Of a stretch of 46,338 bases of DNA, positions 7,895-16,668 are shown in pieces. Numbering within the stretch: the stretch's first letter is position 1; each line of letters begins with the position of its first letter. Both the position numbers and the translations under genes were made by a program. The notes below the pieces were generated by a model. It was given only the letters and a program-made list of their open reading frames with translations. It made no database searches and had not been told where the DNA came from. The stretch comes from a virus, in the IMG/VR virus record IMGVR_UViG_3300044648_000043, positions 1-46,338 of that record; one strand, given 5' to 3'.

Positions 7895-8298
7895 TCTACG
7901 GCTCCTCGATTTCCGGCGACTTCGACAAGATGCTGGACAAGGTGGAAGACGCCGTCAGCGAAAGCGTGCTGCGTGACGTGGCCTACACCGGCGCCGACAT
8001 CTTCCGCGACGAGGCGCAGGCCCGCGCTCCGGTGCGCTCCGGCGTGCTGAAGGCGAACGTGATCGTGAAGCACCTGGAGGAAGAAGCCCAGGAGGGTAAG
8101 TTCCAGGCGTACAAGGTCACCGTCCGATCCGGCAAGTTCAACGCCGAGGGCGATGCCTTCTACTGGAAGTGGGTCGAGTTCGGCACGTCCAAGATGGCCG
8201 CGCGCCCCTTCATGCGCCCCGCCTATGAGGCCAAGGCCGCCGAGGCGGTGGAGAAGATGAAGGTGCGCTTCAACATCCGCATGGAGGCCGCCCTGTGA
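7891..8298 (+). CDS. HK97 gp10-like tail completion protein
   Basis: 135 aa from the ATG at 7891, overlapping the head-closure stop. Family hallmarks: ARAPVRSGVLKANV and the FYWKWVEFGTSKMAARPFMRPA stretch (WVEFGT...ARPF) characteristic of HK97 gp10 proteins. Acts at the head-tail interface or in tail completion. Confidence 0.92.
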   Translation: MIYGSSISGDFDKMLDKVEDAVSESVLRDVAYTGADIFRDEAQARAPVRSGVLKANVIVKHLEEEAQEGKFQAYKVTVRSGKFNAEGDAFYWKWVEFGTSKMAARPFMRPAYEAKAAEAVEKMKVRFNIRMEAAL

Positions 8299-8645
8299 CC
8301 GTGGAAACCGACCTGTTCGCGGCGCTCGGGCCGCTGGTGTCGAACCGCTGCTACCCCGACGTGGCCCCGGCCGGCGCCGCGGAGCCGCGCATCACCTACC
8401 AGCAAGTCGGCGGCGTAGCCCTGAGCTTCCTGGAGTCGGCGGCTGTCGGCAAGCGCAACGCCCGCTTTCAGGTGAACGTGTGGGCGACCACGCGCGCCGC
8501 CGCTGCAACCCTCGCGCGCACGGTGGAGGACACGCTGGTCGCGTCCACCACGCTGCGCGCTACGCCCATCGGCGCAATGGCCGCCGACCACGAACCTGAT
8601 ACGGGCCTGTTCGGCACGCGCCAAGACTTCTCGATCTGGTACTGA
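8295..8645 (+). CDS. DUF3168-type tail terminator/completion protein
   Basis: 116 aa, GTG start overlapping the previous stop (GTGA). Pattern of DUF3168 proteins: NRCYPDVAPAGAAEPRITYQQVGG, then ARFQVNVWATTRAAAATLARTVED and a final FSIWY strand. These proteins cap the growing tail tube. Position just before the tail tube gene agrees. Confidence 0.88.
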   Translation: MTVETDLFAALGPLVSNRCYPDVAPAGAAEPRITYQQVGGVALSFLESAAVGKRNARFQVNVWATTRAAAATLARTVEDTLVASTTLRATPIGAMAADHEPDTGLFGTRQDFSIWY

Positions 8646-8678
8646 GTTCTCCCGCCCTTTGAAGGGCACGTCAACCAA

Positions 8679-8702
8679 GCCACCCGCCGCGGTGGCTTTT
8701 TT
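8679..8702 (+). terminator. Terminator upstream of the tail tube gene
   Basis: AGCCACC / GGTGGCT hairpin with six-base loop followed by TTTTT. Separates connector genes from the abundantly needed tail tube gene. Confidence 0.8.
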
Positions 8703-8727
8703 CATTCCCTTCTGAAAGGAAATCAAA

Positions 8728-9378
8728 GTGTCCGTCGCTCTCCCCAATGGCTCCATCGTGAGCATCGCTTCTGGTTACGGTGCCGAAAAGGACATGACCG
8801 CCGTGTCCAACGCCTCCGAGGCCGTGGCTACCCTGGAAGCCTCCCACGGCGTCGTGGAAAACGACTACCTGGAAGTCACCTCCGGCTGGTCCCGCCTGAA
8901 CGCCCGCATCGTCCGCGCCGACTCCGTGTCGACCAACGACGTGACGCTGGAGGACATCAACACGACCAGCACCACGCTGTACCCGGCCGGCACCGGCACG
9001 GGCACGGTGCGCGAGATCAGCGGCTGGACGCAGCTGTCGCAGATCCTCGGCGTCTCCTCGACTGGCGGCGAGCAGCAGTTCGCCACCTATCAGTTCCTGG
9101 AAGCCGACGCGGAAGTCCGCATCCCCACGTCCAAGTCGGCCGCCGGCATCACGTTCACCATCGCTGACGACCCGACCCTGGCCGGCTACATCCTGGCCAA
9201 GACCGCGAACGACGACCGCCTGCCGCGCGCCGTCAAGATCGTCCTGGCGAACGGCGCCATCCTGCTGTACAACGCCTACGTGAGCTTGAGCACCGTGCCC
9301 TCGCTGAACGTCAACGAGCCGATGTCCACGCAGGTCACCCTGTCGCTGCTGGCCGAGCCGACCCGCTACAGCGCGTAA
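8728..9378 (+). CDS. Major tail tube protein
   Basis: 216 aa, GTG start after GAAAGGA. Ordered beta segments without signal or membrane features; AEVRIPTSKSAAGITFTIADDP and PMSTQVTLSLLAEPTRY match the tail-tube family seen in HK97/lambda-like phages. Located between the tail terminator and the tail assembly chaperones, the standard position for the tube protein. Confidence 0.88.
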   Translation: MSVALPNGSIVSIASGYGAEKDMTAVSNASEAVATLEASHGVVENDYLEVTSGWSRLNARIVRADSVSTNDVTLEDINTTSTTLYPAGTGTGTVREISGWTQLSQILGVSSTGGEQQFATYQFLEADAEVRIPTSKSAAGITFTIADDPTLAGYILAKTANDDRLPRAVKIVLANGAILLYNAYVSLSTVPSLNVNEPMSTQVTLSLLAEPTRYSA

Positions 9379-9689
9379 TGGCCAAGCTGAAACTGAATCC
9401 CGACCCGACGTTCACGCGCCCGGTCGGGCTCACCACGCACGACGGCAAGGTGGTGGAGGTGGAGTTCACCTTCAAGCACCGCGACCGGGAGGCGGCCGGT
9501 AAGCTCACCAAGGAGCTGAAGGGCAAGGAAGAATCCGACGTCATCCTGCTGGTCGCTTGCGGCTGGGAACTGGAGGACGAGTTCAACGCGAAGAACCTGA
9601 AGGTTCTCTGCAAGAACTACATGGGCGCGGCTCTGGAAATCTTCCATGAGTACCTGCGCGCTCTGAATGGCGCCCGCCTGGGAAACTGA
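9378..9689 (+). CDS. Tail assembly chaperone, gpG-like (zero-frame product)
   Basis: 103 aa; ATG overlaps the tube gene stop by one base. Small charged protein with WELEDEFNAKNLKVLCKNY, the form seen in tail assembly chaperones that coat the tape measure. Its last codons read CTG GGA AAC TGA, which contains the slippery heptamer GGGAAAC (9680-9686) in the frame needed for -1 slippage, as in lambda G/GT. Confidence 0.85.
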   Translation: MAKLKLNPDPTFTRPVGLTTHDGKVVEVEFTFKHRDREAAGKLTKELKGKEESDVILLVACGWELEDEFNAKNLKVLCKNYMGAALEIFHEYLRALNGARLGN

Positions 9690-9997
9690 GAGAGGCCGCA
9701 GCCGCCCTCTACCGGGCGACACCTTCCGAGGCCGAGGCCAAGCAGTACGGCCTCACCGTGGAGGAGGCGAGCGGCCCGCCGGTTGATCTCTGGCCCGACA
9801 ACGTGCAGGCCGTGAACGTCTTCGCCGTCATCTGCATGCAGTGGCGCGTGGGCATGGGCGGCGCGTTCGCCCTCGACTACAGCGTGATCGAGCCGGCGCT
9901 TCGCATGCTGCGCATTCCGCCTGAAGACTGGCCGGACGTGTTCGAGGCGATCACGGTCATGGAGCCTGTGGGGCTCCAGGCGATGCGCGCGAAGTAG
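9378..9997 (+). CDS. Tail assembly chaperone gpGT-like, made by -1 frameshift
   Basis: Predicted join 9378-9686 with 9686-9997, 206 aa. Ribosomes slipping one base back at GGGAAAC avoid the TGA at 9687 and continue into the second frame (LREAAAALYRATPSEAEAKQYG...), which carries a DUF1799-like T domain: VDLWPDNVQAVNVFAVICMQWR. The T frame has no convincing start; its only candidate, GTG at 9758, lies inside the domain. Known biology: the minor GT fusion binds the tape measure during tail assembly. Confidence 0.82.
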
Positions 9998-10004
9998 ACA
10001 CACC

Positions 10005-10024
10005 AAGCCCCTTCGGGGGCTTTT
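10005..10024 (+). terminator. Terminator between tail chaperones and tape measure
   Basis: AAGCCCC / GGGGCTT stem capped by TTCG, then TTTT. A second run of T follows (10027-10033). Lies in the 45-base gap before the tape measure gene. Confidence 0.8.
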
Positions 10025-10042
10025 CCTTTTTTTGGGGCACGA

Positions 10043-12409
10043 ATGGCACTCGGCGAAGCAGTCATCAAGGTCACAGCCGATGCCTCTGGCGTAGAGGCTG
10101 GCGTCGGCAAGGCGAAGAAGTCGCTGGCCACGCTGTCGCAGACGGCCGGGTTCACGTCGGACGCCATGACGGCGGCCAACGAGAAAACCTCCCGTTCCAT
10201 CGACCGATTCGTCCAGAAGCAGCAGCTTGCCGCGGCCACGATGGGCAAGAGCGCCACCGAGGCCAAGCTGTTCGAGTTGGCCCAGCGCGGGGCGTCTGCC
10301 GCGCAGCTCAAGTCCGCGGAGTCGGCCCTGCGGGCGGTGGACGCTTACAACCGCCAGGAAGCGGCGGCGGCGCGTGCGCAGGTGGCGGCGGCCCGGTTCG
10401 GTGCCGTGATCGCGGCCGGCGCCTTTGTGGCTGCGGCGGCCATCGTCACCATCGGCCGCAATTCCATCAACGCGCTGGACCAGTTCAACGACCTGTCCGA
10501 CGCGACCGGCGCGTCCGTCGAGAACATCAGCGCTCTTGATCGGGTGGCGCGCGAGAACGGCCAAGCCTTCGAGTCCACGGCCTCCATCCTCGTCCGGTTC
10601 AACAAGGTGCTGACGGACACCGACGACGAGGGGAAGAAGGCCGCGCAGGTGATGAAGGCGCTGGGGCTGGACGCCGAGCGGCTGAAGCAGATCGACCCCG
10701 CCGAGGCCCTGCGGCAGACGGCGGTGGCGCTGGCGCAGTTCTCCAACGACGGCGACAAGGCCCGCGCGGTGCAACTCCTGTTCGGCAAGTCCGTGCAGGA
10801 GGCCGCGCCGTTCCTGAAAGACCTGGCCGAGAAAACCGAGCTGACCGGCATCGCGTCGACCAAGGCAGCCAAGGAAGCCGAGGAGTTCAACAAGAACCTG
10901 AACCGGCTGAAGGCCAACGCCTCCGACACGGCGCGCTCGCTTCTGTCCGACCTGCTGCCGGCGCTCAACAAGATTTTCGAGAAGGGCAAGGAGCAGGGGT
11001 TCTTCGCCCTGTTCGGCTTCGACAAAGAGTTCTTCGAGAAGAAGAAGCTGGCCGGGCTGGCTGGCGACGTGATCTTCCTGGACCGCGAGCTGAAGCGGCT
11101 GAAGGCTGGGGTGGCCACTGGCATTCTCGGCCCGGAGGCGCTGAAGCAGATCGAAGACGTCGCCGCTGCGCTGGAGAAGGCCAAGGGCGTGTTCCGCGAG
11201 GCCGACAAGGGCTTCACGCCTTCGACTGCCGGCGCGGGCCGGGGCAGCGTGAACCCGGCGTTCGTCACGCCTTCGCTGGGCACCATCCCCGACGCGCCCA
11301 AGAAATCCACCAAAGACCCGCTGGCCGAGGCCAAGCAGTACCTGGAATCGCTGGAAAAACAGCTGCAGGTCGCCAAGGAGATGACGGTCTACGAGCGGCT
11401 GCTGGACGACCTGAAGGCCAAGCGCTTCGCCGTCACGCCCGCCCTGCAGCAGCAACTGGAGAAGGCCGCCAAGCAGGTGGACCTGACCAAGGCGCAGGCC
11501 AAGTCCGAGGAAGAACTGATCCGCACGCGCGAGCGGACCATGCAGATGCAGCAAGCGTCCGACGATGCGGCGCTGGCGAACATCGAGACGCAGATCCAGA
11601 CGAACGAGCAGCTGCGCGACGAGATCGAGTTGCTGGGCAAGGAAGGCCAGGCGCGCGCGGCGGTGGAGAAGGCACGGCTGTCCAGCGCCATCGCGCTGAA
11701 GGAAGAAGCGCTGATCATGGCGCAGAACTCCGAGGCGTCGGCCACGGTGATCACCTCGCTGGAGCGAGAGATTGCGCTGCTGAAGGAGCGCCGCGGGCTG
11801 ATCGGTGTTCGCGCCGACGCGCAGGACGCGGTGGATCTGTCGAAGGAGACGGAGAAGCAGCGCGAGAAGCTGGCCGAGGAAGTGCAAAGCGACCTGTCCG
11901 GCGCGTTCCAGGCTGCTTTCGCCTCCACTGACAACCCGATCAAGGCGTTTGCCGAGACGCTGGGCCGCACGGTGTTCGAGCGGCTGTCCAAGGCCGCGGC
12001 CGATGCCCTGTCCGACGCGCTCCTGAGTCAGTTGGGCGGCGGTGGGGAGGGCTGGGTCGGTCTGATCGGCTCGCTGTTCGGTGGCGGCGGCTCGCTGGCC
12101 GGTGCCGGCGGCGGTGCCGGGAACTTCAACTACGGCGGCGGCTTCGCTGGCGGCGGCTACACCGGCAACGGTGCGCGCTCCGGCGGCCTGGATGGGAAGG
12201 GCGGCTTCATGGCGATGCTGCACCCGAAGGAGACGGTGCTGGATCACACCATGGGGCAGGGCGGCGGAGGTGGCAACACCTATACCTTCCACAACAACTT
12301 CGTCGTCGGCGACGTGGCGACCATTCCGAAGGTGAGGGCCGAGATGGACGCCAACAACCGCCGGCTGATGGGCGCACTCGACCGCCGCGACCGATACGGG
12401 AGGGGCTGA
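10043..12409 (+). CDS. Tape measure protein
   Basis: 788 aa, the longest gene of the tail unit after the hub. Sets tail length and is ejected with the DNA. Long Ala/Lys/Glu helical regions (residues ~15-110, 260-330, 430-640), one hydrophobic segment near 117-145 (AAGAFVAAAAIVTIG), and a Gly-rich C-terminal zone (~665-740) ending in a FHNNFVVGD strand. About 2.4 kb corresponds to a tail of roughly 115-120 nm by the usual 1.5 angstrom per residue rule. Confidence 0.93.
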   Translation: MALGEAVIKVTADASGVEAGVGKAKKSLATLSQTAGFTSDAMTAANEKTSRSIDRFVQKQQLAAATMGKSATEAKLFELAQRGASAAQLKSAESALRAVDAYNRQEAAAARAQVAAARFGAVIAAGAFVAAAAIVTIGRNSINALDQFNDLSDATGASVENISALDRVARENGQAFESTASILVRFNKVLTDTDDEGKKAAQVMKALGLDAERLKQIDPAEALRQTAVALAQFSNDGDKARAVQLLFGKSVQEAAPFLKDLAEKTELTGIASTKAAKEAEEFNKNLNRLKANASDTARSLLSDLLPALNKIFEKGKEQGFFALFGFDKEFFEKKKLAGLAGDVIFLDRELKRLKAGVATGILGPEALKQIEDVAAALEKAKGVFREADKGFTPSTAGAGRGSVNPAFVTPSLGTIPDAPKKSTKDPLAEAKQYLESLEKQLQVAKEMTVYERLLDDLKAKRFAVTPALQQQLEKAAKQVDLTKAQAKSEEELIRTRERTMQMQQASDDAALANIETQIQTNEQLRDEIELLGKEGQARAAVEKARLSSAIALKEEALIMAQNSEASATVITSLEREIALLKERRGLIGVRADAQDAVDLSKETEKQREKLAEEVQSDLSGAFQAAFASTDNPIKAFAETLGRTVFERLSKAAADALSDALLSQLGGGGEGWVGLIGSLFGGGGSLAGAGGGAGNFNYGGGFAGGGYTGNGARSGGLDGKGGFMAMLHPKETVLDHTMGQGGGGGNTYTFHNNFVVGDVATIPKVRAEMDANNRRLMGALDRRDRYGRG

Positions 12410-12411
12410 GC

Positions 12412-13008
12412 ATGGCGTCCCTTGGAAACTGGCCGGCATCGCTGCGCCCGAGCGCCTTCAGCATGGATCTGGAGACGAACCAGATCGCCAACAGTTCGCC
12501 GCAAGGCGGCAACGAGCAGGTGATCGACCGCCTGAACGACCGCTGGGTAGCCTCCATCACCTTGCCGGTTCGCACGCACGCGGAATCCCGCGCGCTGGAG
12601 GCATTCCTGAACAACCTGCGCGGAATCGTGAACTGGGTCCACCTCTGGCACCTTGCCAGCCCGTACCCGCGAGGGACCATGCGCGGCTCCCCGGTGCTGA
12701 CTTCGGCCGCAGATCAGGGCGACGACGAACTGCGCATCACCACCGATGCCGGCGCGACCCTGCTGGCCGGCGACCTGGTGGGCGTGGGCGGACTGCTGTT
12801 CATGGTGGCTGAGGACTGCGTGGCCGGCGGCGCTGGCACGCTGACAGTGCCCATCGTCAACCGTGTCCGCACGGCGCAGGCGCTCGGCGCTGCCGTGACC
12901 TGGGACAAGCCGACCACCACGTTCCGCGTGCCGTCCAGGTCGCGGGTGAACTACATGGCTGGCGTCTCCGACGAGGTGACGCTGGAACTGCGGGAGCGCA
13001 TCGCGTGA
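12412..13008 (+). CDS. Distal tail protein (minor tail protein after the tape measure)
   Basis: 198 aa, ATG three bases after the tape measure stop. Starts with LGNWPASLRPSAFSMDLETN, a form common to minor tail proteins directly downstream of tape measures, and ends in a beta strand. Probably forms the distal ring joining tube and hub. Overlaps the next gene by four bases. Confidence 0.8.
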   Translation: MASLGNWPASLRPSAFSMDLETNQIANSSPQGGNEQVIDRLNDRWVASITLPVRTHAESRALEAFLNNLRGIVNWVHLWHLASPYPRGTMRGSPVLTSAADQGDDELRITTDAGATLLAGDLVGVGGLLFMVAEDCVAGGAGTLTVPIVNRVRTAQALGAAVTWDKPTTTFRVPSRSRVNYMAGVSDEVTLELRERIA

Positions 13009-13610
13009 AGTCGTACTCCGCGCCCATCCTGGCGGCACTGGCCAATGGCGTGCTGCCGCTGGTGACGTTCATCAAGATCGCGTTCCCCTCGGGGACCGTC
13101 GCGCTCAACGACAGCAACTACACCTTCACCTACGACGGCACGGAATACCGTGCCGCCCTCGGCCTCGGGCAAATCTCCCCCATCACGGACGGCGGCGGCG
13201 ACCCCGGCGGCATCAAGCTGGAGCTGGTGAACTTCGACAGCTCCAACGTCGCCCTTGCACTGGACGACGCCGACGAGGTGCAGGGCTCGGCCATCGAGAT
13301 CCGCACGGCGATCCTGGACAAGGACACGCTCGCGATCATCGACGCCCCGCTCGATTGGGCTGGTTACGCCGACACGATGAGCCTGGGCGAAGACGGCAAG
13401 ACCGGAAGCATTGCCGTGTCCGCCGAGAACAAGGGCGTGGACCTGCTGCGCGGCAACCCGCTGGTCTACAACGACGCAGACCAGCGAAGCCTCTACGCGA
13501 ACGACGACTATTTCGAGTACGTGGTGTCGCAGTCGGACAAGCCGGTGCCGTGGCCGACCAAAGAGGCGCTGTACCAGGGCGCCAAGATCGGGCTGGGCAT
13601 CCCCCTGTGA
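13005..13610 (+). CDS. DUF2163-like tail tip protein
   Basis: 201 aa, GTG start overlapping the previous stop. Beta-rich, with LVTFIKIAFPSGTVALNDSN and FEYVVSQSDKPVPWPTKEA. It sits in the place of lambda gpL between the distal tail protein and the cysteine-peptidase-like gene. Family assignment is from overall pattern and context; no catalytic residues recognised. Confidence 0.75.
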   Translation: MKSYSAPILAALANGVLPLVTFIKIAFPSGTVALNDSNYTFTYDGTEYRAALGLGQISPITDGGGDPGGIKLELVNFDSSNVALALDDADEVQGSAIEIRTAILDKDTLAIIDAPLDWAGYADTMSLGEDGKTGSIAVSAENKGVDLLRGNPLVYNDADQRSLYANDDYFEYVVSQSDKPVPWPTKEALYQGAKIGLGIPL

Positions 13611-13996
13611 AGCGTTACCCCGACTGGCAGATGCGGCTGGAGGCGTTCACGCTGGAGCGGGCGGCCGTCCCGTTCGCATGGGGCAGCAACGACTGCGCGC
13701 TGTTCGCGGCCGACGCCGTGGAGGCCATGACCGGCGTGCACACCTGCCCGGAACTGCGCGGCCACACCAACGTGCGCGACGGCATGCGGGCGCTGGCAAG
13801 GATCGGCGGCGTCCGCGCGCTGGCCTCCCGCGCCCTCGGTGATCCTGTCCCGCCATCCTTCGCCCGCGTGGGTGACGTTGTGACGGTGCGGACAGGAAAG
13901 AGGGAGGCCCTTGCGATCTGCAACGGGCAGACAGCCATCTCCCCCGGTATCGCTGTTCCCATGAAGCAAGCCCTCGCGGCGTGGAAGGTCGGCTGA
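13607..13996 (+). CDS. NlpC/P60-like tail tip protein (DUF6950 type)
   Basis: 129 aa, GTG start overlapping the previous stop. FAWGSNDCALFAADAVEAMTG contains the Cys (in NDCALF) that corresponds to the NlpC/P60 nucleophile. A central His is present in RGHTNVRD. In this gene position such proteins are the gpK-like tail tip subunit and may help cross the cell wall. Whether the enzyme is active is not clear. Confidence 0.8.
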   Translation: MKRYPDWQMRLEAFTLERAAVPFAWGSNDCALFAADAVEAMTGVHTCPELRGHTNVRDGMRALARIGGVRALASRALGDPVPPSFARVGDVVTVRTGKREALAICNGQTAISPGIAVPMKQALAAWKVG

Positions 13997-16659
13997 TGCC
14001 GCAAGTAATCGCAGTCGCCATTGCCGCGATGGCCCCGGCACTCGGGACCACCTTCGTTATCGGCACGCTGACCGTCGCCTCATTGCTGGGCACCGCCATC
14101 TTCATGGCTGGTATGGCGGCGTACTCCGCCCGCCAGGCGAAGAGTGCCAAGGAAAAGCAGCGCAGCGCATACAACTCCGCGCAGGTTGACCGCTTGGCGA
14201 ACATCGTCACGACCGCGGCCCCGCGTGACCTGGTGCTCGGGCGCGTGCGCAAGGGCGGCCCGGTGGCCTTCCGCGGCAGCGCCGGAGCGGTGAACGAAAC
14301 CTTCCTGCTCCACGTCATGCTGGCCGGGCATGAAATCGACGCGGTGGAGGCCGTCTACCTCAATGACAAGGAGGTGGAACTGGACGCGAACGGCTACGTG
14401 CTGGACCGGCCCTACCTGCAACTGGAGCGGTTCACCGCCACGCACACCGTCGGGGCGCCCACGGCTGGCCAGATCGAGGCACTACCACTGCCGACCGGCC
14501 TCGTCAGTCCTGCGTCGGTAGTGCCCGGCTCCGTGACTGCGTTCGTGAACGCCAGTACCGAGGACTTCAGCGTCACGATCACGGAGATCGGCGACACCGT
14601 GCAGTTCGCCGACGACGAGACGGGCACCATCATGCTCACCTACATGTACGACATGGAGGTGCCGTATGCCCGCGTCTGGTGGGACTTGGGCACGACCACG
14701 ACGACCGCCGATGCGCGGACGCTGGAGCTGTTTCCCGACCTATGGAGCGCCAATCACCGGGGCCGCGGCGTTGCAAAGCTGATCGGGGAGTTCACCTACA
14801 ACGAGAACGCCTTCCCGACCGGCGTTCCCCAACTCACCGCGCGCATCCGTGGCGCCAAGGTGTACGACCCGCGCGATGCCACCACGGCCTGGAGCGAGAA
14901 CCCGGCGCTTCTGGCTCGGCACGTCTACCAGCATGCCTCTTTCGGCAAGGCCACGATCTCGTCGGACGAAGACGACCGCTTCATTGCCGCGGCGAACGCC
15001 TGCGACATCTCCCACGACTACGTGGTGGACGGCGAAACCGAAACCCGCCCTATGTTCACCGCCGGCCTGGTGGGGCAGTTCGGCGCTCCTGCGGCATCCC
15101 TGCTGGACGACCTGACGCAAGCGATGGGCGGGATGTGGGCCTTTGCCGGCGGCGAGCTTTACATCCGTGCAGGCGTCTACACCTCCCCGGTCATGGACCT
15201 GGACGACGAAGACCTGGCCACCACGCAGATGCGCGGCGACAGCGAAAGCCAGGAGCAGGTGTCTATCTCCGTGCACCGCGAGCGCGCCGAGAAGTTCAAC
15301 ACCGTGAACCTGCGGATCTGGGACGGCGGGCAGGACTACAAGCCGAGCGGCCTGCCTCCCGTCAAGGGCGCGGCGCTGGTCACGCGCGACGGGGTGGAGT
15401 TGGCGCAGGAGATCACCCTGACGGCAGTCTCCCACGCCGCGCAGGCCCAGCACATCGCCGGGATCATGATGCGCGATGCGCGCGACCCGCTGACGGTGGA
15501 GGCGCCGTTCAAGATGACGGCCTACCCGCTGGAGCTGTTCGACGTGGTGCGCCTGACGTTGGCCCGCTATGGCTGGGTGAACAAGACCTTCATGGTGGTT
15601 GGCCGGACGTGGCACCACGACAAGGGGATCATCAAGCTGACGCTGAAGGAAACCCGCGCGGCGATATTCACGCCAGACGCGACCTTCCTGCCGCAGGGCT
15701 ACGGCGACAACACCCGGCTCCCGACCCCCTGGGACATCGAGCCGCCCGTACTGACCGCTGCCGGCGTCTACAGCGACGGCGACGAGTTGACGGAGATGGC
15801 TGACGGCACGGTGGTGTCGAACATGCGGCCGACCTGGACCGCGCTCACGGATCGGCGCATCACCAACGGCGGCTTTATCGACGTTCAATGGCGGCGGCTC
15901 GGCACCGAACAGTGGCAGACCGAGACGGTGGACGGTGACGCCGCCGAGGCGATCATTCGTGGGGTGCGCGATGGCCGAGCCCACATCCTCCGCGCCCGCT
16001 CTCGCACTTCCATCGCCAAGTCGGCATGGAGCAATCAGGTAGCCCACGTCGTCATCGGCAAGACCGAGCCACCCGCTCGCGTGGCCGCGCCCTTCACCGC
16101 CACCGTCTCCGGCCGCCGCGTGCTGCTGGAGTGGCCGGACAACGACGAGTTGGATCTGGCCGGATACGAGGTTCGCACCGCTGACGCCGATTGGGGCACC
16201 GCCGGGCATGTCTACCGCGGCAGCGCCTCGCGGGTCTACGTGGACCTTCCCGACCCCGGCGCCACCGAAACCTGGTACGTGAAGTCACGCGACACCGGAA
16301 AGCGCTACAGCACCCTGTCGCGCAGCGTCTCCCTGACGAATGACGCGCTGGAGGCCCTGGCCGACCTGACGCTCACCCGCACGGGCCGCGACATCGAGAT
16401 GCTGGCCTCCATCTCCGGCGTCACCGTGCCGGACGACCTGAAGCACTACGAGTTCCGCATCGAGAAGGACGGCTCCGGGGACGTGTGGAGTTCCGGCACG
16501 CTGACCGACACCGTGAAGTCTCAGCGGCGTCGGGCCATCTGGCGCGCTCCTTCGCTGGGCACCTTCCGCATCAGCGCGCGGATGGTCGATCTCTACAACA
16601 ACGTGAGCACGGCCAGCGCCACCGCGGCGATCACGATCAGCCGTCCGCCGACCCCGTAA
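13996..16659 (+). CDS. Tail tip attachment / central hub protein (gpJ-like)
   Basis: 887 aa from ATG at 13996, overlapping the previous stop by one base. An upstream in-frame start at 13981 is inside the previous gene. Residues ~8-40 are hydrophobic, as in gpI/gpJ-type proteins. Residues 60-570 carry the hub region (VLGRVRKGGPVAFRG, YDMEVPYARVWWDLG, and an ELFDVVRLTLARYG segment). Two or three fibronectin-III-like domains follow (~600-880). It joins the tape measure end to the fibre and often carries receptor specificity at its C-terminus. Confidence 0.88.
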   Translation: MPQVIAVAIAAMAPALGTTFVIGTLTVASLLGTAIFMAGMAAYSARQAKSAKEKQRSAYNSAQVDRLANIVTTAAPRDLVLGRVRKGGPVAFRGSAGAVNETFLLHVMLAGHEIDAVEAVYLNDKEVELDANGYVLDRPYLQLERFTATHTVGAPTAGQIEALPLPTGLVSPASVVPGSVTAFVNASTEDFSVTITEIGDTVQFADDETGTIMLTYMYDMEVPYARVWWDLGTTTTTADARTLELFPDLWSANHRGRGVAKLIGEFTYNENAFPTGVPQLTARIRGAKVYDPRDATTAWSENPALLARHVYQHASFGKATISSDEDDRFIAAANACDISHDYVVDGETETRPMFTAGLVGQFGAPAASLLDDLTQAMGGMWAFAGGELYIRAGVYTSPVMDLDDEDLATTQMRGDSESQEQVSISVHRERAEKFNTVNLRIWDGGQDYKPSGLPPVKGAALVTRDGVELAQEITLTAVSHAAQAQHIAGIMMRDARDPLTVEAPFKMTAYPLELFDVVRLTLARYGWVNKTFMVVGRTWHHDKGIIKLTLKETRAAIFTPDATFLPQGYGDNTRLPTPWDIEPPVLTAAGVYSDGDELTEMADGTVVSNMRPTWTALTDRRITNGGFIDVQWRRLGTEQWQTETVDGDAAEAIIRGVRDGRAHILRARSRTSIAKSAWSNQVAHVVIGKTEPPARVAAPFTATVSGRRVLLEWPDNDELDLAGYEVRTADADWGTAGHVYRGSASRVYVDLPDPGATETWYVKSRDTGKRYSTLSRSVSLTNDALEALADLTLTRTGRDIEMLASISGVTVPDDLKHYEFRIEKDGSGDVWSSGTLTDTVKSQRRRAIWRAPSLGTFRISARMVDLYNNVSTASATAAITISRPPTP

Positions 16660-16668
16660 GGAACACGC

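Noticed and set aside
9617-12439. 940-residue minus-strand frame opposite the tape measure gene
   Set aside because: Same antisense artefact: Leu/Gly/Arg/His-rich, no recognised domain, no ribosome site.
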